The notes under the pieces were generated by a model. That model was not told the DNA's origin and did not search any database. It worked only from the letters and a program-made list of their open reading frames with translations. This document shows, piece after piece, positions 60,320 through 64,000 of a DNA stretch of 64,000 nucleotides; the stretch's first letter is position 1; each line of letters opens with the position of its first letter. The translations under genes were made by a program, and so were the position numbers. This DNA comes from an uncultured Eubacterium sp. (lineage in GTDB: Bacteria > Bacillota > Clostridia > Oscillospirales > CAG-272), in contig UQUT01000008.1 in the NCBI GenBank assembly GCA_900544285.1, positions 20,176 to 84,175 of the forward strand. Reading direction: 5' to 3'.

Positions 60320-60438
60320 AAGTCGCCGGTTCGAGTCTCTGATGTCGGCATTTCACAGCCATAAAAATGAAAGATATTTTTACCCCTGAAATACGAAAAA
60401 GCCCTTGAAAATCAAGGGCTTTTAGGCAGATAGGCATT
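60320..60438. repeat. Island-flanking direct repeat, left copy
   Basis: About 119 bases recur at 63881-64000 with roughly ten differences and one indel. The copy includes GGTTCGAGTCTCTGATGTCGG, which is tRNA T-loop-like, CATTTCACAGCCATAAAAAT and a terminator stem (60397-60423: AGCCCTTGA and complement, with A and T tracts). Confidence 0.8.
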
Positions 60439-60586
60439 TGTCTATCATATATGTGTCACTCGGACAAAATCTCGTTTTTCGGGCAATTTTCGAAAGTGTG
60501 TCGGACGATAAGTACTTTTTGGTGCAAAATTTCTCTTAACAAAAGCAAGCAAATTGAACTTATAAAAGTCGACCGCGAATAAAGAT

Positions 60587-60622
60587 AACGCGCTATCTAG
60601 GTTTTCCCAAACAGCGCGTTTT
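60587..60622 (+). terminator. Terminator-like hairpin beside the decayed gene
   Basis: AACGCGCT and AGCGCGTT across an 18-base loop, followed by TTTATTTT on the plus strand. Bases 60439-60586 hold nothing I can support. Confidence 0.45.
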
Positions 60623-60626
60623 TATT

Positions 60627-60832
60627 TTACTTGGCTAAATAATACTTTTTATCGCCCCGAACAACAATTTCGACATCTTCCGCAAAGGGATTGTCTGTAT
60701 CATATGAAAGCTGTTGCGTCTCGGCAGTTTGGCTTTTGCACAAGATAATCGCTTGAAGTCAGTCATAACAAACTCAATTTGATTATTTGGTAACACTTTG
60801 CTGATTCTTTCGGTAAGGCAGTCCCAGGCCAC
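60627..60832 (-). pseudogene. Decayed short gene with frameshift
   Basis: The first part reads WDCLTERISKVLPNNQIEF. From about 60760 a neighbouring frame gives a natural-looking end (TAETQQLSYDTDNPFAED, then VEIVVRGDKKYYLAK) with a stop at 60627. Neither frame alone looks complete. The family is not recognised. Confidence 0.4.
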
Positions 60833-60887
60833 AATAATCTGTTATAATTTATTATCATGTGAGAATACGCACTTGAATAAATAAAAA

Positions 60888-61556
60888 TTAACCCGCACTA
60901 TCGTCTTCAAGCCTGTCTCTTAAATCGGAAATCGTCTCCCCTCTGTATGAAAAATGGAGAGTTCCTTGCACCTCGCTATTTCTTTTCAACAAAACCTTTG
61001 CCAAAGCGCTCAATGTCCACTCTTCGCCGTTGTAAAAGACTCTTCTTTTTTCATCGGCAACTGTGACCTTAATGCTTCTGTCATGAATAAACTCCAACTC
61101 CGATCCCACAGGTATACCTATTTTAGCGAATTCAAATTTTTCTCTTTTTTGCTTTGCAATTATTTTTGCCGTTTCTTCCTGTTTCGCATCCGATTTAGAA
61201 ATTGTCCACTTTCTAAGTTTGTTCGTTGTCCCGTGAATTTCAGCCATTGCTTCGAATATCTGGTAGGCATCCTCGGCAGACATAGAATAGAACTCTCTCA
61301 CACGCTTTTTTCCGTCGATCTCGTCACGAGAACGCAATTCCGGGTTCAGTTTATCAATCATAGTATGCAATTTTATATCGGTGAGACGAGATTCAACCTC
61401 GTATGTTGCATAAATTCTGAACGCATACGGTGTGCATTCCGTTTGATTTAGGTGCTTAACTCGGCTCACCACATCATCAGCATAACCGATTTTCACATAA
61501 TCGGGAAATGATGGGTTTGTAAGTATATAAATATAGCCCTTTTTTTCATTATCCAT
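60888..61556 (-). CDS. GIY-YIG (T5orf172/MUG113-type) nuclease with C-terminal DUF4357-like domain
   Basis: The 222-residue protein opens with GYIYILTNPSFPDYVKIGYA, the GIY-YIG core of T5orf172-type proteins, continuing through LHTMID and a catalytic-type Glu region to about residue 100. A basic linker (about 115-145) leads to a small domain with VFYNGEEWTLSALAKVLL and YRGETISDLRD, resembling DUF4357. Such proteins occur on phages and mobile elements, often as DNA endonucleases of unclear role. The ATG at 61556 has GGAG 8 bases upstream; a GTG three codons earlier overlaps that site. Confidence 0.85.
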   Translation of the reverse strand: MDNEKKGYIYILTNPSFPDYVKIGYADDVVSRVKHLNQTECTPYAFRIYATYEVESRLTDIKLHTMIDKLNPELRSRDEIDGKKRVREFYSMSAEDAYQIFEAMAEIHGTTNKLRKWTISKSDAKQEETAKIIAKQKREKFEFAKIGIPVGSELEFIHDRSIKVTVADEKRRVFYNGEEWTLSALAKVLLKRNSEVQGTLHFSYRGETISDLRDRLEDDSAG

Positions 61557-61647
61557 TTCGAGCACTCCGTTTTAATCTTAGTCTATTATGTCGTCCGTGC
61601 ACAGCTCACACGGGGCTATAACCGTTTGGACTCCATCTTGATTTTTT

Positions 61648-61676
61648 ATTATACCATATTTCTACACCAATGTAAA
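61648..61676 (-). promoter_or_regulatory. Promoter of the GIY-YIG gene
   Basis: On the minus strand TTTACA, 17 bases, TATAAT, with a leader of about 85 bases. Confidence 0.75.
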
Positions 61677-62018
61677 GGGTAAGATTTTCAAATTAAACGA
61701 CGCCATATTTTTAAGTGTTTCTTACTGTTTATATTTCTTTTGTTTGATATTCAAGTCCTACAGTTGTTATGACACATCACGCTTTTTGGGATACAAAGAA
61801 GATCGGGCAACGAGTTCTCCGTTACTCGGTCTATTGATTTGCTCTAAAATCACTCAACAAAAAGGCGAAAATGCCATAAAAAGAGAAAAAATAGCGGTCT
61901 GTAAAGAAGTTTACAGACCGCTATGCTTGTGTATGATTGACCAAATGGCTATCTCGAAAAATCCCCATTTTATATGCTTTTCAGCCGCTTGGACCATTAT
62001 AAGAGTTGTAACTGAGTG
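61677..62018. other. Island spacer without a supported gene
   Basis: It holds only the terminator at 61885-61924. A 118-codon plus-strand frame (61744-62100) has no ribosome site and crosses that terminator, so I do not call it. Confidence 0.6.
61885..61924 (-). terminator. Terminator after the AlbA-type gene
   Basis: ATAGCGGTCTGTAAA and its complement (4-base loop), followed by TTTTTTC on the minus strand. Its core resembles the stem at 59626. Confidence 0.8.
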
Positions 62019-63347
62019 TCAGTCCTTTATTTCCCAATGTCCGCTTCTGCTCGCACCGATATATTCAAGCAATCCCTGTTTTTTCAACTTCTTGATATGA
62101 TACCTGATGCCGTCTTCCGTTATTTCAACCATCCGAGAGATGGATTTCACCGTGATCTTTGGGTTTTCTCTGATGATAGACAAAATCCTGTTCTCTATAT
62201 CTGAAGTAGTTTTGGCAGTAGTTTTGGTGGTAGTTTTGGTGGTAGTTTTCATTACATCCGGATCATACGGCAAGATCACAGTAATAAAATTGTCAGTGAT
62301 CCTGAAAACATCTCTTCCGTATACTTCCGTAATCTTATTGATTCCGAAGCCGGATTGCTCGACATATTCCAGATCGCGAAGAATGCGCATCAGCTCGGGG
62401 CATCTCGGCTTGCTACAGCCTTCATAAAACTCTTCCAACGACAGTCCCTCCGGCAATCCGCCTGTTGAAATGATTTCAATTCTGTCATCGAAAACATACA
62501 CGGCAGGAGAAACCTTACTGCTCCAATCATTATGTGCTATGGCATTAAGAAAAGCCTCTCTCAAGCAACGAGCATCAAGTAAACGTTTATCTTTTCGCAT
62601 TGCGCTGCCGTCCAATACGCTTTTTGTAATGTTTATGACATCAAGACGCGCAATGACTTTGTCAATTGCCATCAGCAAACAAATATAACCATACTCACTT
62701 TTTTCAACGAGTTCGCTTTTATTTGTTCCGGCGAAACGAACCACTTTTATGGAAACATCGTTATCATCAGCCAAAAGACCTGCTAAGAGATTATACTTTC
62801 CCTCGCGATTTCTTAAATGATAGTTCTTGTCGAAAGTTTTTTCGTTAATATGAAAACCTTTTGCCAAATAGTAGTTCTTTAGCATCGAAAACGAAAGCGC
62901 TTGATTATAGTTTTCAATATCAACGATGCTTTCTTTTCCTATTTTCAAAGTTGCGATATATGCTCGTGATATTTCATCCTCCGTCATGCTGCGGCAGGTG
63001 GTACCAATCCGCATGAAGCAACCATTGGCACTGCGACCGTATTTCCTGATATAGTAAAGTGCATTTCCTTTTTGCACTTTTATCTCTATCACATTCTTCC
63101 CGTCAATGAACTTCGTACCAAGTTCGATCAGACTTTGCGGATTGGGTAAAATCTGTGTGGTAATAATATCCGCAATGCGTTTCTGCGTTTCATCAAGATT
63201 GTTCACCCCGATTACCGTTCCGTCATCTTCAACGCCGATATAGATCGTGCCGTCAAAGCTGTTTAGGAATGCGACGATTTCCTTGGGCAAGGTATCATTC
63301 AATATTCTCTTTAATTCAACTTTTTCGGTTTCCTGAAAAATCATCAT
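62019..63347 (-). CDS. AlbA_2/Schlafen-like ATP-binding winged-helix regulator
   Basis: The 442-residue protein has an AlbA_2 (Schlafen-like) domain (about 1-125: VELKRILNDTLPKEIVAFLN, GTIYIGVEDDG). A GHKL-type ATPase segment (about 255-350) shows REAFLNAIAHNDW and SGFGINKI. A Thr/Lys repeat linker (KTTTKTTTKTTAKTT) leads to a C-terminal winged helix (ISRMVEITEDGIRYHIKKLK). Such proteins are frequent on mobile elements and are called ATP-binding or RNA-binding transcriptional regulators; some relatives serve in phage defence. The start at 63347 follows AAGGGGG. Confidence 0.88.
   Translation of the reverse strand: MMIFQETEKVELKRILNDTLPKEIVAFLNSFDGTIYIGVEDDGTVIGVNNLDETQKRIADIITTQILPNPQSLIELGTKFIDGKNVIEIKVQKGNALYYIRKYGRSANGCFMRIGTTCRSMTEDEISRAYIATLKIGKESIVDIENYNQALSFSMLKNYYLAKGFHINEKTFDKNYHLRNREGKYNLLAGLLADDNDVSIKVVRFAGTNKSELVEKSEYGYICLLMAIDKVIARLDVINITKSVLDGSAMRKDKRLLDARCLREAFLNAIAHNDWSSKVSPAVYVFDDRIEIISTGGLPEGLSLEEFYEGCSKPRCPELMRILRDLEYVEQSGFGINKITEVYGRDVFRITDNFITVILPYDPDVMKTTTKTTTKTTAKTTSDIENRILSIIRENPKITVKSISRMVEITEDGIRYHIKKLKKQGLLEYIGASRSGHWEIKD
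62206..62249. repeat. In-gene 12-base tandem repeat
   Basis: The unit GTAGTTTTGGTG (plus strand) occurs about three and a half times, encoding the Thr/Lys linker of the AlbA-type protein. Unit gain or loss keeps the frame. Confidence 0.8.
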
Positions 63348-63378
63348 CGTTCCCCCTTCTTTGGAAATCTGCATTTTC

Positions 63379-63407
63379 ATTATACCACATTTTTGATGTC
63401 GTTTCAA
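63379..63407 (-). promoter_or_regulatory. Promoter of the AlbA-type gene
   Basis: On the minus strand TTGAAA, 17 bases, TATAAT with an upstream TGTGG. Confidence 0.75.
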
Positions 63408-63460
63408 CCGTTATATTCGTTATTTTGAAAAAAAGGCCCCATTCTCTTGCTTTTCCGCAA

Positions 63461-63496
63461 AAAAAGAGAACGCCATAGCTGTCAGCATTCTCTTTT
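63461..63496 (-). terminator. Terminator after the recombinase remnant
   Basis: AAAAGAGAATGC and GCGTTCTCTTTT pair around a 13-base loop on the minus strand, followed by TTGCGG. Confidence 0.6.
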
Positions 63497-63506
63497 CGCT
63501 TGTTTT

Positions 63507-63782
63507 CTAAAGCTCCTCTGTAATGGAGAAGCCGCCCTTCAGGACGATATGAATCGTGTTCTTTTTATTAACCCGGATACACTCAACGAGCGTTCTGATC
63601 TGGCTGTCACTGAAGGAGGTCTGCGCCATATCGCAGGTTGTCAATGCCTGCTCCAGTTTTTCAATTTCGAAACGAGTGAAATCATCACTGTGTACCTGCT
63701 TGTTGGCAAGTGCCAGTTGCTCACGCAGAACTGCGAGCTCGGAGTTTTTTATATTGATTACCTCAAGATAAACAGGTAGTGG
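63507..63782 (-). pseudogene. Large serine recombinase, C-terminal remnant
   Basis: The open stretch encodes 91 residues, including a coiled-coil part (SELAVLREQLALANKQVHSD) and the end IRTLVECIRVNKKNTIHIV followed by LKGGFSITEEL. This end is typical of large serine recombinases of Clostridial integrative elements. A stop at 63783-63785 cuts the frame upstream, and the resolvase and recombinase domains are missing. It lies beside the right repeat, where an integrase is expected. Confidence 0.75.
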
Positions 63783-63817
63783 TCAGTTCCAGATGGTCTT
63801 TTCGGCGGTATTTCGCC

Positions 63818-63857
63818 TGATTAACAGTCATTCGGTTTAATGAATGTGATTAACAGT
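63818..63857. repeat. Direct repeats flanking an inverted repeat near the right island end
   Basis: TGATTAACAGT occurs at 63818-63828 and 63847-63857; between them CATTC and GAATG form an inverted repeat. It could be a recombinase or excisionase binding site. Confidence 0.5.
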
Positions 63858-63880
63858 TATTTGCCCGTATTTTCGGCTTA

Positions 63881-64000
63881 AAATCGCAGGTTCGAGTCTC
63901 TGATGTCGGTATTTCACAGCCATAAAAATGAAAGATATATTTTATTCCTAAAATACGAAAAAGCCCTTGAAAATCAAGGGCTTTTAGGTAGATAGCCATT
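63881..64000. repeat. Island-flanking direct repeat, right copy (cut by the window end)
   Basis: It matches 60320-60438, including GGTTCGAGTCTCTGATGTCGG and the AGCCCTTGA terminator stem at about 63960-63984. The repeat may go on beyond base 64000. Confidence 0.8.

Noticed and set aside
60320..60360. Possible tRNA gene at GGTTCGAGTCTC (also at 63881)
   Set aside because: The T-loop-like core is there, but no cloverleaf or matching acceptor and T stems can be drawn; best seen as a tRNA 3'-end relic.
61744..62100. 118-codon plus-strand frame in the island
   Set aside because: No ribosome site, crosses a strong terminator and overlaps the end of the AlbA-type gene.

Overview
This window comes from a low-to-mid GC Firmicute of the class Clostridia, probably a gut-type Oscillospirales/Christensenellales relative. 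The evidence is SepF and DivIVA in one cluster, PadR/HAAS cassettes, an L-box (lysine) riboswitch, BspA-type leucine-rich repeat surface proteins, sigma-A promoters with 17-base spacers and many U-tract terminators. No rRNA gene or complete tRNA gene was seen, so the genus cannot be fixed. Most genes lie on the minus strand.

Region 1-10 kb holds an SGNH-type hydrolase start (cut by the window edge), tex, a BspA-like lipoprotein, a YbaK-type deacylase, an OB-fold lipoprotein and a sugar ABC importer (two permeases and a binding protein, no ATPase). Region 10-18 kb holds a PadR-HAAS-DUF4097 envelope-stress-like operon, a C_GCAxxG redox protein with rlmI, and a plus-strand operon of acyl-CoA ligase, a 54-residue membrane peptide, a COG2509 flavoprotein and a YjjG-like HAD enzyme.

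Region 18-42 kb is mostly housekeeping: yggS, an HlyD-like adaptor, miaA and queA; a HAD hydrolase, an RluD-type synthase, lspA, divIVA and sepF; upp; an RluA-type synthase and mtaB; a D,D-carboxypeptidase; pgk-tpiA; peptidase U32 and mltG; a CPBP protease, 5-formyl-THF cyclo-ligase, DJ-1, tmk, ftsK and uppP. It covers tRNA modification, cell division, wall synthesis and glycolysis. Region 42-49 kb has a split TSUP exporter, a large BspA-like secreted protein, a second PadR-HAAS pair and an amino-acid ABC importer. That importer sits behind a recognisable lysine riboswitch, so it is best read as a lysine importer.

Region 49-59.4 kb is the most unusual. One operon encodes a membrane-anchored Rossmann/RCK-type protein (apparently frameshifted at a T7 run), a histidine phosphatase and a 1165-residue fusion: ClpA-type AAA+ module, receiver-like domain, FtsH-type AAA+ module and M41 zinc protease, with no membrane helix. 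A CASTOR/POLLUX-like ion channel and a zinc-ribbon/coiled-coil protein lie directly upstream. I regard this block as the best candidate for an undescribed system.

Region 59.7-64 kb is an accessory island. Two ~119-base direct repeats, each with a tRNA T-loop-like core and a terminator, flank a decayed gene, a GIY-YIG nuclease, an AlbA/Schlafen-type ATP-binding regulator and the C-terminal remnant of a large serine recombinase.
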